Assembly (NCBI GenBank): GCA_015056795.1
Contig: SVFO01000013.1
Span: forward strand, 1 to 64,000
Source of the DNA: Lachnospiraceae bacterium
GTDB taxonomy: Bacteria > Bacillota > Clostridia > Lachnospirales > Lachnospiraceae
DNA: 64,000 nt
Direction: 5' to 3'
Shown here piece by piece: positions 53,213 through 63,002 of the stretch (position 1 is the first letter of the stretch; each line of letters opens with the position of its first letter). A program made the position numbers and the translations under genes. The notes below the pieces were generated by a model. It was not told the origin of the DNA. It ran no database searches and worked only from the letters and a program-made list of their open reading frames with translations.

Positions 53213-54117
53213 GAGAACTCCTGAGGAATGCTTGGATGGGTTGGCTTGCCATGTCTGACAGAGGAAAGCTTGGGGCGTTGCTCTTGCTGATCTTCCTTCT
53301 GGCGTGGCTTTGGAAGCTGGGCACGAAAAAACAGAAGGAACTGATCTGGTTTGGCGCTGCTTTGGCGGGATTATGCATATTGCCACTCACGGCGGCATGC
53401 CTGATGCTTTATCAGACAAGGTTTTATGATTATGAATGGATTTGGACGATTGTTCCCGTGACGGGAATTCTTGCCTGCGGAGGCGTCCTTTTATTGGAAC
53501 GATTGGAAAAGTCCTCCTGCGGGAAGGGAAAGAAGCTTGCGATCGTCGGGATGGGGTTGGCAGTGCTTTTATTGTGCGGCAGACTTGGAAATCCAAGGGA
53601 GGCCGTACAGGATGTCGGGGCAGGGCGCCGCGAGGTCGCAGAGGTCTTGGAAAAGCTAGAGCAAAGTACGGATGATCCGATTCTGCTTTGGGCACCAAAG
53701 GAAGTGATGGAGCATGCAAGGAGCCTTGATGCAAATATCATGTTGCTCTATGGCAGAAACATGTGGCAGGAGCACCTCAATGCCTTTTCCTATGATGGAT
53801 ATACGCAGGAGCATAGGGATTTATATGTTTGGATGCAGCTTGCAGGTGCCTATCAAAGGTTGGATGTGCCCGTGCCTGCGGATTTGGACGTTGTGGGAGA
53901 GACCCCGACGGCAGGAACAACGCTGGAGGGCATTCCATGTATCCGAAGGGCCATGGAGTTAGGTGCTACGCAGATCTTGCTGTCTGGTGCGATACCAGAG
54001 AACTACATGGATGTGCTGGAGCAGGAGCTTGGCATAAAGCCCATAAGATTGGGACAGTATTGGTTATTATCCTGTGACGTAAGAGGCGAGACGGCCTCCG
54101 TCAGCAGGCGAAAATAA
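53209..54117 (+). CDS. Membrane protein with soluble C-terminal domain, DUF6077-like C-terminal part
   Basis: A 302-residue protein: four membrane spans in the first 130 residues, then an extracytoplasmic soluble domain of about 160 residues. The soluble domain contains MEHARSLDANIMLLYGRNMW, YDGYTQEHRDLYVWMQLAG and ATQILLSGAIPENYMDVLEQ. The ATG at 53209 follows GAGGAAGGAGGG and overlaps the previous stop by ATGA. A longer open frame back to 52813 only covers the previous gene in a different frame. Its coupling to the upstream gene suggests one functional unit; function unknown. Confidence 0.65.
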   Translation: MRELLRNAWMGWLAMSDRGKLGALLLLIFLLAWLWKLGTKKQKELIWFGAALAGLCILPLTAACLMLYQTRFYDYEWIWTIVPVTGILACGGVLLLERLEKSSCGKGKKLAIVGMGLAVLLLCGRLGNPREAVQDVGAGRREVAEVLEKLEQSTDDPILLWAPKEVMEHARSLDANIMLLYGRNMWQEHLNAFSYDGYTQEHRDLYVWMQLAGAYQRLDVPVPADLDVVGETPTAGTTLEGIPCIRRAMELGATQILLSGAIPENYMDVLEQELGIKPIRLGQYWLLSCDVRGETASVSRRK

Positions 54118-54134
54118 AGAGGAACGGAAAAAAG

Positions 54135-54914
54135 ATGCAAGAAGTGCTCGAAACAAGACCACCGGTAGTTAGCATTGTCACGCCGGTTTATAACGTGGAA
54201 AAGTTCATAGAGGAGACCATGGACAGCGTTCGGGCACAGACCTTTCAGGATTGGGAGCTGCTTTTGGTGGAGGATGGAAGCAAGGATCATACTGCTGACG
54301 TAATCTCTGCTTATCTGGAGAGAACGCAGGAGCATCGAATTCGGCTGATTCGCATGGAACAAAACGGTGGAGCGGCGCGTGCGCGAAATCGCGGCGTAAA
54401 GGAAGCCAAAGGACGCTATCTTGCCTATATTGATGCGGACGATCTTTGGGAGCCTGAAAAGCTGGAGCATCAGCTTGCACTCATGCAGGAGAAGGGCGCT
54501 GCCTTTTCCTTTACTGGGTATGAATTTGCTGATGAGAACGGGAAGGGGTTAGGAAAGATCGTTAAGGTTCCTGAAACCATTGATTATAAAGAGGCGCTGA
54601 AAAACACCACCATTTTCACCTCGACGGTCATGTTTGACCTGCAGCAGCTCACGAAGGAAGAGCTGGAAATGCCTCAGATCAAGAGTGAGGATACGGCCCT
54701 TTGGTGGAGGGTGCTTCGCAGCGGGCATTTGGCTTACGGACTGGATGAAAATTTGGTGAAGTATCGAAGGGCGGGCAAGTCCTTGTCCTCGAATAAACTG
54801 GAAGCGCTCCGAAGAATTTGGAATTTGTATCGGAAGGCGGAGGGGATGAGCATTCCCAGCAGCGCCTGGCACTTTTGCTTTTGGGCGGTACGGGCGGTAA
54901 AACGCCGAATCTAA
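54135..54914 (+). CDS. Glycosyltransferase family 2
   Basis: A 259-residue cytoplasmic GT2 with VSIVTPVYNVEKFIEETMDS, LLLVEDGSKDHTADVI, QNGGAARARNRGVKEAKG and the AYIDADDLWEPEKL metal motif. It lacks membrane spans. It starts 17 nt after the membrane protein pair and precedes the initiating phosphoglycosyltransferase. Donor and acceptor sugars cannot be told. Confidence 0.93.
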   Translation: MQEVLETRPPVVSIVTPVYNVEKFIEETMDSVRAQTFQDWELLLVEDGSKDHTADVISAYLERTQEHRIRLIRMEQNGGAARARNRGVKEAKGRYLAYIDADDLWEPEKLEHQLALMQEKGAAFSFTGYEFADENGKGLGKIVKVPETIDYKEALKNTTIFTSTVMFDLQQLTKEELEMPQIKSEDTALWWRVLRSGHLAYGLDENLVKYRRAGKSLSSNKLEALRRIWNLYRKAEGMSIPSSAWHFCFWAVRAVKRRI

Positions 54915-54941
54915 TCACGGAAATGCACTTGGAGGAAGATC

Positions 54942-56384
54942 ATGAAAGCAAACATTCATGAAAATCGATTGCGTAAAATGGAGGCATATAAGCGCCTGAT
55001 TAACTTGGGCCTGTCCTTCTTAAGTCTGGCCTTGGTCATTGGCATCTTTGCCTATTTCTGGTTTGTATATTTTCATTCCAGTCTGGTAGATGACCTTCAT
55101 TTCTACAAAAATGGACACATTTTGGAAATCAGCCTCTATGGCGTGGTTTTGTTTGCCTTCTCGAAAATGTATGGCGGAACAAGATTTGGATATCTGAAAA
55201 ATACGGAAATCATTTTCTCTCAGATTTTTGCGACTGCCATTTCGGACGTATTTATTTACGGTGAGCTTTCCCTGATGGCATTTCAGCCGTTCTGGCCCGT
55301 TTTCTTCATTTGGATGTTTTTGGCGCAGGCCGTTGCGTTGATTCTCTATACCAACATTGCGAATCGCCTGTATCGTCACCTGTTCCCACCGAGAAAGCTT
55401 TTGCTGCTTCACGGCTCACGCTCGACGGAGGGAATCTGCTCAAAGTTTGAGAGCAGAAAGGATAAATATCGGATCACGAGAAACGAAATGATCCGTGAGG
55501 AGATGCATGAGAACTATCGCCTGATCACGGAGACCTATCAGAACGGAGAATGTAATGCCGTCGTAATCTGGGACGTGCCTACTGCAGAGCGAAACAAGCT
55601 ATTGAAGTTCTGCTATGCCAATTCCATTCGCGTTTACATGATGCCGAAGATCACGGACGTTATTATGACGGGGGCTGAGGAGCTTCATGTATTTGACAGC
55701 CCGTTACTTCTCACGCGTGAGTACGCCCTGACCATGGAGCAGGCATTCTTGAAACGTCTCATTGACGTTGTATGCGCCTTACTTTTGATTATTTTGACCT
55801 CACCCATTATGTTGCTTACGGCCATTCTCGTAAAGCTCGGCGACGGTGGTCCCGTGCTGTATAAGCAGGTGCGCTGTACCATTGGACAGAGGGAATTCCT
55901 GATCCTAAAATTCCGCAGCATGAGACCCGATGCGGAGAAGGATGGACAGGCAAGACTGGCGCAAAAGAAGGATGACAGAATTACGCCCGTCGGCAAGGTG
56001 ATTCGTGCTTGCCGAATCGATGAGCTGCCTCAGCTGTTCAACATTTTGAAGGGTGACATGTCCTTTATTGGCCCTAGACCTGAGCGTCCAGAGATCATTG
56101 CCCAGTATTTGGAGGTCATGCCAGAGTTTGTGTATCGCATGAAGGTAAAGGCAGGACTGGCAGGCTTCGCGCAGGTGTATGGAAAATATAACACGACGCC
56201 GTATGACAAGCTCAAGCTAGATCTGACCTATATTGAAAACTATTCCGTTTTGCTTGACGTCAAGCTCATGCTCCTTACGCTCAAGGTTCTCTTCTGGCCA
56301 GACAGCACGGAGGGCGTGGACGCGGAACAGATTACGGCCCTTCGGGAGGAAAAGCTGCAAAAGGAGAACAGGGATGAGAGATAA
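54942..56384 (+). CDS. Polyprenyl glycosylphosphotransferase (WbaP/CpsE-type)
   Basis: A 480-residue enzyme that starts repeat-unit synthesis by moving a sugar-1-phosphate to undecaprenyl phosphate. About four or five N-terminal spans, then a CoA-binding-like region (about 150-260), a further membrane helix (VVCALLLIILTSPIMLLTAI) and the catalytic C-terminal bacterial sugar transferase domain with KQVRCTIGQREFLILKFRSM, RITPVGKVIRACRIDELPQL, MSFIGPRPERPEII and VKAGLAGFAQVYGKYNTTPY. Length is typical. The following gene overlaps its 3' end by 11 bp. Confidence 0.95.
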   Translation: MKANIHENRLRKMEAYKRLINLGLSFLSLALVIGIFAYFWFVYFHSSLVDDLHFYKNGHILEISLYGVVLFAFSKMYGGTRFGYLKNTEIIFSQIFATAISDVFIYGELSLMAFQPFWPVFFIWMFLAQAVALILYTNIANRLYRHLFPPRKLLLLHGSRSTEGICSKFESRKDKYRITRNEMIREEMHENYRLITETYQNGECNAVVIWDVPTAERNKLLKFCYANSIRVYMMPKITDVIMTGAEELHVFDSPLLLTREYALTMEQAFLKRLIDVVCALLLIILTSPIMLLTAILVKLGDGGPVLYKQVRCTIGQREFLILKFRSMRPDAEKDGQARLAQKKDDRITPVGKVIRACRIDELPQLFNILKGDMSFIGPRPERPEIIAQYLEVMPEFVYRMKVKAGLAGFAQVYGKYNTTPYDKLKLDLTYIENYSVLLDVKLMLLTLKVLFWPDSTEGVDAEQITALREEKLQKENRDER

Positions 56385-57414
56385 TGCATGGGGAAAGGAT
56401 CCCTTTGACCTGCGACTATCCGTCCTTCGAATGATCAGAAGATTGCCAGCGATCATAGCGGTGACGGCGCTTCTTACGATACTATTGGGCGGCGGATATT
56501 ATTTGAAAAACGTTACGTTCCGTCAAAAGACCTATATTGCATCCACGACGTTTTCCATGGAATATGCGGATGAAAATTGGGCGGTGAACAACACCTTCAT
56601 CAATGAGTATACCTGGAATGTCTGGGTGCAGACGGATGAATTTTTAAGCTTTGTGGAAAAGCATCTTTCCGACGCGGGATTACAGGAAAAAGAGCTCGGA
56701 GCTGGCCTGAGCGCAAGTGTTCCCTCGGACCTTCGGATGGTTACGATTTCGTTTGCCTCCAAGGATGCGGCGCAGGCCAATCATGTCATGGAAGCAGTTG
56801 GCGCTGCCATGACGGAGGATTTCTCTAAGGGGATGACGGATGTTGCGTCCATTCGCGTGATCGACGTGGAAGCGGCTGCGGAGAACCTAAAGACGGTAAA
56901 GCCCGTCAGGGCATTTGTTTTGGCTACGGTCATCGGTTTGTTTACGGGCGTGGTACTATTCCTTTTCTTGGAAATTCTCTTTGAACAGATTTGGCTTCCG
57001 GAAAGCCTGACAAGCCGCTTTGGCATTAAAAATGCAGGCATTCCTGAGACAGAGCTTTTCTGGGAAAACCTGAAATACTTTTTTGACGGAAAAAAGCGCG
57101 TGGCAATTTGCCCTACGGATCAGGAGCTGGATCCTAAGGAAATTGCCGACGCATTGCAGAAGAAGGGCATCCTAAAGGATACGGAATGGATTCCCGTTCC
57201 CTGCCCGACACTGACCCCATCAGAAGCCGCTAAGCTTCGGGAAATGGATGGCATCCTACTTGTCGTAGGCGCTGGCGAAGACATAAAACACTTGCAGGCT
57301 ATCCTAGATTTCCTTGCATCCCAGGACTGCACCATCACGGCAGCCACCCTCTGGAACGAAGACACCTGGCTCCTTAAATGCTACTATGCATGGAACTACC
57401 ATAAGATCACGTGA
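56374..57414 (+). CDS. Wzz-like chain-length determinant/polysaccharide co-polymerase
   Basis: A 346-residue protein with two membrane helices (about 25-50 and 180-210) around an extracytoplasmic domain; SIRVIDVEAAAENLKTVKPV before the second helix is typical of Wzz/CapA proteins. The C-terminal cytoplasmic part (about 230-346) looks like a degenerate nucleotide-binding domain without Walker A or Tyr cluster. The ATG at 56374 follows AAAGGAG inside the previous gene; a longer in-frame start at 56233 would overlap it by 150 nt and has no site. Confidence 0.75.
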   Translation: MRDNAWGKDPFDLRLSVLRMIRRLPAIIAVTALLTILLGGGYYLKNVTFRQKTYIASTTFSMEYADENWAVNNTFINEYTWNVWVQTDEFLSFVEKHLSDAGLQEKELGAGLSASVPSDLRMVTISFASKDAAQANHVMEAVGAAMTEDFSKGMTDVASIRVIDVEAAAENLKTVKPVRAFVLATVIGLFTGVVLFLFLEILFEQIWLPESLTSRFGIKNAGIPETELFWENLKYFFDGKKRVAICPTDQELDPKEIADALQKKGILKDTEWIPVPCPTLTPSEAAKLREMDGILLVVGAGEDIKHLQAILDFLASQDCTITAATLWNEDTWLLKCYYAWNYHKIT

Positions 57415-57428
57415 AAGGAAAAGGAAGC

Positions 57429-58214
57429 ATGAGACTTCAGGTGCTGGTATCTGCGATGCATGCAGATGCGAGAGAACTGGCAGAAAAAATGAATCTTCAG
57501 ACGGATGCTCTGATCGTGAACCAATGTGATCACTATGCCTACGAGATCTTTGAACGAGATGGACGAAGCATCCGCTGTTTATCCATGGCGGAGCGAGGCG
57601 TTGGACTCAGCCGAAACACGGCGCTCATGAGGGCGGACGCGGAGCTTTGCCTTTTTGGGGATGAAGACATTGTCTATGAGTCAGGGTATGAGAAGAAGAT
57701 TTTAGAGGAATTTGAAAAGCATCCAGAAGCGGACATCTTACTGTTCAACGTCAAGGTTTGCGAGGAACGAAGAACCTATTGGAATTCTGAATTTGGACGC
57801 GTTCATGCATACAATTCGGGACGCTATCCAGCATACAGCATTGCTGCGAAGAGGGATAGACTGATTGCGAAAAATCTAAGCTTTCATCTCTGCTTTGGCG
57901 GTGGCGCAAAATACAGTAACGGGGAGGACAGCCTATTTTTGCGGGATGCCGCGCGTGCTGGTCTTCGGATTTATAAGACACCAGCGGTGATCGGCGAGGA
58001 GATTCCTCGTCCTTCCACATGGTTTCATGGATTTGATGATAAGTTTTTCTATGATAGAGGCGTGCTTTACGGGGAGCTGTACGGACCTGGCATGGCGTAT
58101 GTCAGAGCCGTTCGATGGCTTCGCAAAAATAAAAGCGAAATGTGCGCGGAATATCCTTATGCCAAGGCATTGGCAATGATGAAGAAGGGTTGGCGGGACG
58201 GAATCCAGCCCTGA
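57429..58214 (+). CDS. Glycosyltransferase family 2-like protein
   Basis: A 261-residue GT-A-fold protein with an unusual start (MRLQVLVSAMHADARELAEK). Instead of the standard PVYN motif it has DALIVNQCDHY and GVGLSRNTALMRADAELCLF followed by the GDEDIVYESGYEK motif that should bind metal. This is the pattern of GT2 proteins related to WcaA-like enzymes of capsule clusters. CFGGGAKYSNGEDSLFLRDA is the expected acceptor-side ED motif. The ATG follows AAAGGAAAAGGAAG. Confidence 0.85.
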   Translation: MRLQVLVSAMHADARELAEKMNLQTDALIVNQCDHYAYEIFERDGRSIRCLSMAERGVGLSRNTALMRADAELCLFGDEDIVYESGYEKKILEEFEKHPEADILLFNVKVCEERRTYWNSEFGRVHAYNSGRYPAYSIAAKRDRLIAKNLSFHLCFGGGAKYSNGEDSLFLRDAARAGLRIYKTPAVIGEEIPRPSTWFHGFDDKFFYDRGVLYGELYGPGMAYVRAVRWLRKNKSEMCAEYPYAKALAMMKKGWRDGIQP

Positions 58215-58230
58215 CAGGAAGAGGGAACCT

Positions 58231-59073
58231 ATGAGATTTTCCATTGTGGTAGTCTGCTACAATGCAGGAGATAAACTAAAGGAGACGGCGGCCTCCATTT
58301 TGGATCAAAGTACGACAGATTACGAGATTGTCGTTAAGGATGGCATGTCGACGGACGGCAGCATCGAAGATCTTGAGGCCCTGGTGGCGGAACGCGGCGC
58401 ACAGGCACGGGTGAAGATCTTCCGTGAAAAGGATGCTGGCATCTATGATGCCATGAATGCAGCCATAAAGCATGCCTCTGGTGAGTATTATCTTTTCCTG
58501 AATTGCGGCGACCTTTTTTATGATGAGCAAGTGTTGCAGCGCTTTAGCGATGCCATTTCTGAGGCTTCCGTACAGTTTTCGGAAGAGAAGGATAGCCTTC
58601 GCGTATTCTATGGCAACCGCTATTTGATTCCGACAAAAAGCGTGGAATACATTGCACCGCGCATGACACCGCTGACCTGCTTTCGCAATATCCCCTGCCA
58701 CCAGTGCTGCTTTTATTTGGCTGACTGCTTTGCGGAGCGAGGTTATCGCACGGACCTAAAGGTACGGGCAGATTATGAACATTTCCTATGGCTCTTTTTT
58801 GCAAAGAAGGCGAAATTCCACTATGTAAACGCGTGCGTTGCGAAATACGAGGGCGGTGGCTATTCCGAAAGCTCTGAGAGCGTCAAACGCTCCGCTGAGG
58901 AACACCGCGCCATCACAAAACAGTACCTGTCAAAATGGCAGCTCTTTTACTGCAACGCCTACATGATCCTAACCCTACAGCCCCTTCGCCACTTCCTTGC
59001 GACAAACCCTGCCTTGTCTAAGGGATATAATAAACTAATTCATAGTCTCTATCGAATTGCCGGTAGGAAATAG
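58231..59073 (+). CDS. Glycosyltransferase family 2 (WcaA/PglI-like)
   Basis: A 280-residue GT2 with FSIVVVCYNAGDKLKETAAS, EIVVKDGMSTDGS, FREKDAGIYDAMNAAIKHAS and YYLFLNCGDLFYDEQVL. The KDG.S.DGS and EKDAGIYDAMNKGI pattern is typical of the WcaE/colanic-acid type. CHQCCFYLADCFAERGY and RADYEHFLWLFFAKK are in the C-terminal part. It lies 16 nt after the previous gene. Confidence 0.92.
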   Translation: MRFSIVVVCYNAGDKLKETAASILDQSTTDYEIVVKDGMSTDGSIEDLEALVAERGAQARVKIFREKDAGIYDAMNAAIKHASGEYYLFLNCGDLFYDEQVLQRFSDAISEASVQFSEEKDSLRVFYGNRYLIPTKSVEYIAPRMTPLTCFRNIPCHQCCFYLADCFAERGYRTDLKVRADYEHFLWLFFAKKAKFHYVNACVAKYEGGGYSESSESVKRSAEEHRAITKQYLSKWQLFYCNAYMILTLQPLRHFLATNPALSKGYNKLIHSLYRIAGRK

Positions 59074-59152
59074 GTTTTGGAAATGATGACGAAGTCATTC
59101 ATTTAGGCTTGTACATCCCCCGAGTACTACTGACGGAAAGGAGGGGAGACGC

Positions 59153-60307
59153 ATGGAAAAAAGTGCATTGATTTATATTTGCTTGACGCTTGGCACCGTG
59201 GCTCTCGCCCTGCTGATTCAAAAGCGTGAGACGGCGCTCACTTGCCAAAGGGCTGGGCGCACCTATGGACAGTGGACCCCCTGCACGCGCAGAGATGCCC
59301 TGAACCATGTTTCAGAATTTGTGATTTTCTGCCTGCTGGCAGCAGTGTCCGCCTGTAGGTTTGCATTGGGCAATGATTATTGGACCTATCGGGAGAATTT
59401 TAAGAGGATTTTCTATGATGCCCATGTTTCCTCTGAAATTGGATTTAATCTGGTCGTCAAGGGTCTGGTTGCCCTCTTTGGCTATGATAATTACCTGCCC
59501 CTGTTTGCATTCTTTTCCCTCCTAACGGTTTTCTTCTTTGTGCGGGCCATCCATGATCAGGGAGAAAGCTTTGCGTTTTCCTTATTCCTGCTGCTGACGG
59601 GAGGGTATTATTTTCAGAGCTTCAATACGATCCGGTATTACCTCGCACTTGCGATGGCGATCTATTCCATGAAGTATGTGCTCCGAAGAGAATGGGGAAA
59701 GTTTCTGTTATTGATTTTGGTCAGCGCGGCTTTCCATAAGACAGTGCTGGTCGTTGTACCGATCTTTTTTGTGGCATCCTATTTGGCGAGAACGGGTCTA
59801 AAGAAATGGCATTTGATTATCGCAGCGCTCTTCGCTGCCAGCCTGATTTTTGGTCAGGAGGTTTACCGCTGGATCATTTTTCAGTTCTATCCGTTTTATG
59901 AAAATACGGGCTTTGACGTGAAGCATATTTCCTATGTCAATGTGGCGAAATGCTTGGGGACGCTGGCTCTCGCAGCGATTCTTTTCTGGGAAAGGCGCAA
60001 AGAGCAGGGCGAACGCTTCACGGTGGCCATGCGTTTTTATTTGTGGCTGAATATCTTTGGACTGGTTGCCTTTTTGTGTGGTGGCTTCGTCCCTGAGGTC
60101 AGCAGGATTGGATTATATTTCATTGCATCCCAAATCTTTTTGATTCCAAGTCTCGCTTGTCGGATTCGCGGAAAATGGCTTGGCCGTATCTGCATCGGGG
60201 GCAGCATTTTGGCATTCTCCTTGTACTTTGTGCTTTTGCTAAAGCAAATGTATCAGACCGACATTAGGATTTTGCCTTACATGAGCTGGATTTTTTATTA
60301 TAAATAA
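59153..60307 (+). CDS. EpsG-family polysaccharide polymerase (Wzy-type)
   Basis: A 384-residue membrane protein with about ten spans. The segment ACRFALGNDYWTYRENFKRI in an extracytoplasmic loop, then SSEIGFNLVVKGLVALFGY and GGYYFQSFNTIRYYLALAMA with SAAFHKTVLVVVPIFF, is the EpsG layout (R..VGxDY..Y; N..RQ.LA; HxTA). It probably links repeat units outside the membrane. An AAAGGAGGGG site lies 8 nt before the ATG. The 79-bp gap upstream holds only a short ATGAC-GAA-GTCAT palindrome. Confidence 0.9.
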   Translation: MEKSALIYICLTLGTVALALLIQKRETALTCQRAGRTYGQWTPCTRRDALNHVSEFVIFCLLAAVSACRFALGNDYWTYRENFKRIFYDAHVSSEIGFNLVVKGLVALFGYDNYLPLFAFFSLLTVFFFVRAIHDQGESFAFSLFLLLTGGYYFQSFNTIRYYLALAMAIYSMKYVLRREWGKFLLLILVSAAFHKTVLVVVPIFFVASYLARTGLKKWHLIIAALFAASLIFGQEVYRWIIFQFYPFYENTGFDVKHISYVNVAKCLGTLALAAILFWERRKEQGERFTVAMRFYLWLNIFGLVAFLCGGFVPEVSRIGLYFIASQIFLIPSLACRIRGKWLGRICIGGSILAFSLYFVLLLKQMYQTDIRILPYMSWIFYYK

Positions 60308-60352
60308 TCATGGCAGTCCCGTGGACGCCGACTTGCAGTATGAGGTGACAAC

Positions 60353-61750
60353 ATGAGGATACTTTGGCTTTGCAATCTCATTCTTCCTGCCGTTGCAAAG
60401 GAACTGGGATTAGAGGCATCCAATAAAGAGGGCTGGGTCGTAGGCCTGGCAGAAAAAGTATTAAATAATCAGAAGGATGGGGAAGTGACCTTTGCCATCG
60501 CCGCACCTGTTCCAGCTTCCGTTCTGGCATCTGGAGAGGACTATGTGGAAAGAGAGTTCGATGCGTGGGGCGGGCATGCATTCTTTTATGGCTTTCGTGA
60601 AGACACGGACAATCCGCACCGATATGAGGCAGCGCTGGAAGGGCGGATGCAAAAGATTGTCAAGCACTTTCGGCCAGACGTGGTTCACTGCTTTGGAACG
60701 GAGTTCCCGCATACCTTGGCCATGTGCAAGTCCGTTCCCTCTAGAAGTCTTCTGGTAACCATTCAGGGAGTGTGTACGAAAATCGCGGAGGTTTATGAGG
60801 CGGATCTTCCGAAAAAGGTTGTACAAAGACTGACTCTTCGGGATTTCTTGAAAAAGGATGGCATCGCCATGCAGAAGGAAAAATTCCGACTGCGTGGGAA
60901 TTCTGAACGGGAAGCGCTTCGGCTTGCAGGAAACATTGGAGGACGAACGGCCTGGGACAGGGCGTTTGCGGAGAACCAAAATCCAGAAGCTCGCTATTTT
61001 CAGTTAAATGAGACGCTCAGGTCAGACTTTTATGACATGACCTGGGAAGAGAAAAACGTGGAACCGCACTCCGTTTTTTTGAGTCAGGGAGATTATCCCT
61101 TAAAGGGATTGCATTATGTTTTGCTAGCCATGCCACAGATTCAAAAGAAATTTCCAGACGTAAAGGTCTATGTGGCAGGCAATGGGATTACAGGATATGA
61201 GACGCTGAAGCAAAAGCTCAAAATCTCCTCCTACGGAAAGTATCTGCGGGAGCTCATGCATCAATATCACCTAGAGGATAAGGTCGTGTATCTGGGAAAG
61301 CTTTCTGGTGCGGAGATGAAGGAGCGATATCTAAAGAGTAGCTTGTTTCTCTGCCCGTCTGCGGTGGAGAATTCACCCAATTCCCTGGGGGAGGCCATGC
61401 TGCTTGGCATGCCCTGCATTGCGGCAAACGTGGGCGGCATTCCCAGCATGTTTACGGACGGAACAGACGGCATTCTGTTTGAAGGACATTGCGCCCTGGA
61501 GAAGGAATCGTCTTCCGAACCGAAAGCGCAAGAGGATGGCGAAGGGCTCGCCAGAATTGCAGACCATCTGGCGACTGCCGTAATAGAAATGTGGAGCAAC
61601 CCTGAAAGGGAGAAGGAATATGGTAGGAATGCCCGAGCACATGCCATGAAAAATCATGACGGGCATGAGAATTATCGAAGGATCATGGAGGTATACGCCA
61701 CAATCGCTGGCGAAGGATCAGAGGGACATGGAGCAGATGGGGAAGCGTAA
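60353..61750 (+). CDS. Glycosyltransferase family 4
   Basis: A 465-residue GT-B enzyme. The N-terminal domain includes FRPDVVHCFGTEFPHTLAMC; the C-terminal domain has VFLSQGDYPLKGLHYVLLAM, VYVAGNGITGYE, DKVVYLGKLSGAEMKERYL and the nucleotide-sugar motif SAVENSPNSLGEAMLLGMPC, followed by GGIPSMFTDGTDGILFEG. The E..SLGEAMLLG.P motif is diagnostic of GT4. The following gene overlaps its end by 23 bp. Confidence 0.92.
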   Translation: MRILWLCNLILPAVAKELGLEASNKEGWVVGLAEKVLNNQKDGEVTFAIAAPVPASVLASGEDYVEREFDAWGGHAFFYGFREDTDNPHRYEAALEGRMQKIVKHFRPDVVHCFGTEFPHTLAMCKSVPSRSLLVTIQGVCTKIAEVYEADLPKKVVQRLTLRDFLKKDGIAMQKEKFRLRGNSEREALRLAGNIGGRTAWDRAFAENQNPEARYFQLNETLRSDFYDMTWEEKNVEPHSVFLSQGDYPLKGLHYVLLAMPQIQKKFPDVKVYVAGNGITGYETLKQKLKISSYGKYLRELMHQYHLEDKVVYLGKLSGAEMKERYLKSSLFLCPSAVENSPNSLGEAMLLGMPCIAANVGGIPSMFTDGTDGILFEGHCALEKESSSEPKAQEDGEGLARIADHLATAVIEMWSNPEREKEYGRNARAHAMKNHDGHENYRRIMEVYATIAGEGSEGHGADGEA

Positions 61751-62999
61751 GATCGTATTTGTATCCAATTATTTGAATCATCATCAGATTCCCTTTTGCA
61801 GGGCCTTGTCTGAGCGCCTTGGCGGGAGCTTCGTCTTTATTCAGACGGAGCCCATGGAGGAAGAACGGGTTCAAATGGGGTGGAATGCGAGCGTACAGGA
61901 GCCTTATCTGGAACTGATTTATGAAAAGCCAAAGGAATGTGCGGAATGGATCGCGCAGGCGGATGTCGTACTTCTCGGCTGGACGGAGGACGAGAGCTGC
62001 CTTCAGGAGAGATTTCAGGCTGGAAAGCCCGTGATTCGGATTTCGGAACGAATTTATCGGACGGGGCAGTGGAAGTTTATCAGTCCCAAGGGACTTTACA
62101 GAAAGTATTTGGATCATGTCAGATATCGGAAAAAGCCCGTGTATTTACTCTGTGCGGGAGGCTATGTTCCAAGTGATTATCACTTGATTCATGCCTATCC
62201 AAGGAAGATGTTTTGCTGGGGGTATTTCCCAGAGACCAAGCAGTATGACGTCGACGCGCTGATGGCTTCGAAGGGATGGGAAAAGGCCGACGGGACGAAG
62301 GTTCCGTGCATTTTGTGGGCGGCGCGACTGATCGAGCTGAAGCATCCTGAGCTTGCCATTCAAACGGCAAAGTATTTGAAGCAAAAGGGCGTGGAATTCC
62401 ACCTGAACATGATTGGTGGCGGCGCCATGGAAGAGCAGGTGAAGGCTTGGATTCATGAGGAAGGCTTGGAGGAGGACATCACTCTGCTGGGATTTATGAA
62501 GCCAGAGGAAGTGCGCAGCCATATGGAGCAGGCAGATGTTCTTCTGTTTACGAGTGATAAGCGGGAGGGCTGGGGAGCCGTGGTAAATGAGGCCATGAAC
62601 AGTGGATGCGTGCCCGTGGCGGACCACATGACAGGAGCTGCAACCTATCTGATCCGACAGGGAGAAAATGGCTATGTCTATCGCGACGGTGACGGGCAAA
62701 TGCTATTTGAAACCGCGGAAAAGCTGGTGAAGGACGCGGAGCTTCGGAACAGGCTTGGAAGACGGGCCTATGAGACCATTCATGATAGCTGGAATGCGGA
62801 GTTTGCGGCAGAGCGGCTGTGCCGATTGATTGAGGAATTGACGGGCCAAAGGCTAGAGGCAGATATGGCGGAAAACGGGAAGACAATGGAGACGAAGGAG
62901 CGTTTGAATACGGCTCGTAAAATTCCACGTCTGATTCCCTGCGATCCCGCCCCCGTCATCTCAGAGCAAAGGATGTTTCGGTATTTGACGGAGAAGTAG
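61728..62999 (+). CDS. Glycosyltransferase (GT-B, GT4-like)
   Basis: A 423-residue GT-B enzyme with KIVFVSNYLNHHQIPFCRAL at the start, VPCILWAARLIELKHPELAI opening the C-terminal domain, LNMIGGGAMEEQVKAWI, DITLLGFMKPEEVRSHM and SDKREGWGAVVNEAMNSGCV as nucleotide-sugar motif. Two starts are possible (61728, 61737); the first lies 10 nt after GAAGGA and is chosen. The overlap with the preceding gene suggests translational coupling. Confidence 0.9.
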   Translation: MEQMGKRKIVFVSNYLNHHQIPFCRALSERLGGSFVFIQTEPMEEERVQMGWNASVQEPYLELIYEKPKECAEWIAQADVVLLGWTEDESCLQERFQAGKPVIRISERIYRTGQWKFISPKGLYRKYLDHVRYRKKPVYLLCAGGYVPSDYHLIHAYPRKMFCWGYFPETKQYDVDALMASKGWEKADGTKVPCILWAARLIELKHPELAIQTAKYLKQKGVEFHLNMIGGGAMEEQVKAWIHEEGLEEDITLLGFMKPEEVRSHMEQADVLLFTSDKREGWGAVVNEAMNSGCVPVADHMTGAATYLIRQGENGYVYRDGDGQMLFETAEKLVKDAELRNRLGRRAYETIHDSWNAEFAAERLCRLIEELTGQRLEADMAENGKTMETKERLNTARKIPRLIPCDPAPVISEQRMFRYLTEK

Positions 63000-63002
63000 G
63001 AT

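Noticed and set aside
56233-56373. Upstream extension of the Wzz-like gene
   Set aside because: It covers the end of the phosphoglycosyltransferase in another frame and has Arg/Ser-rich non-protein-like sequence; ATG 56374 has AAAGGAG.
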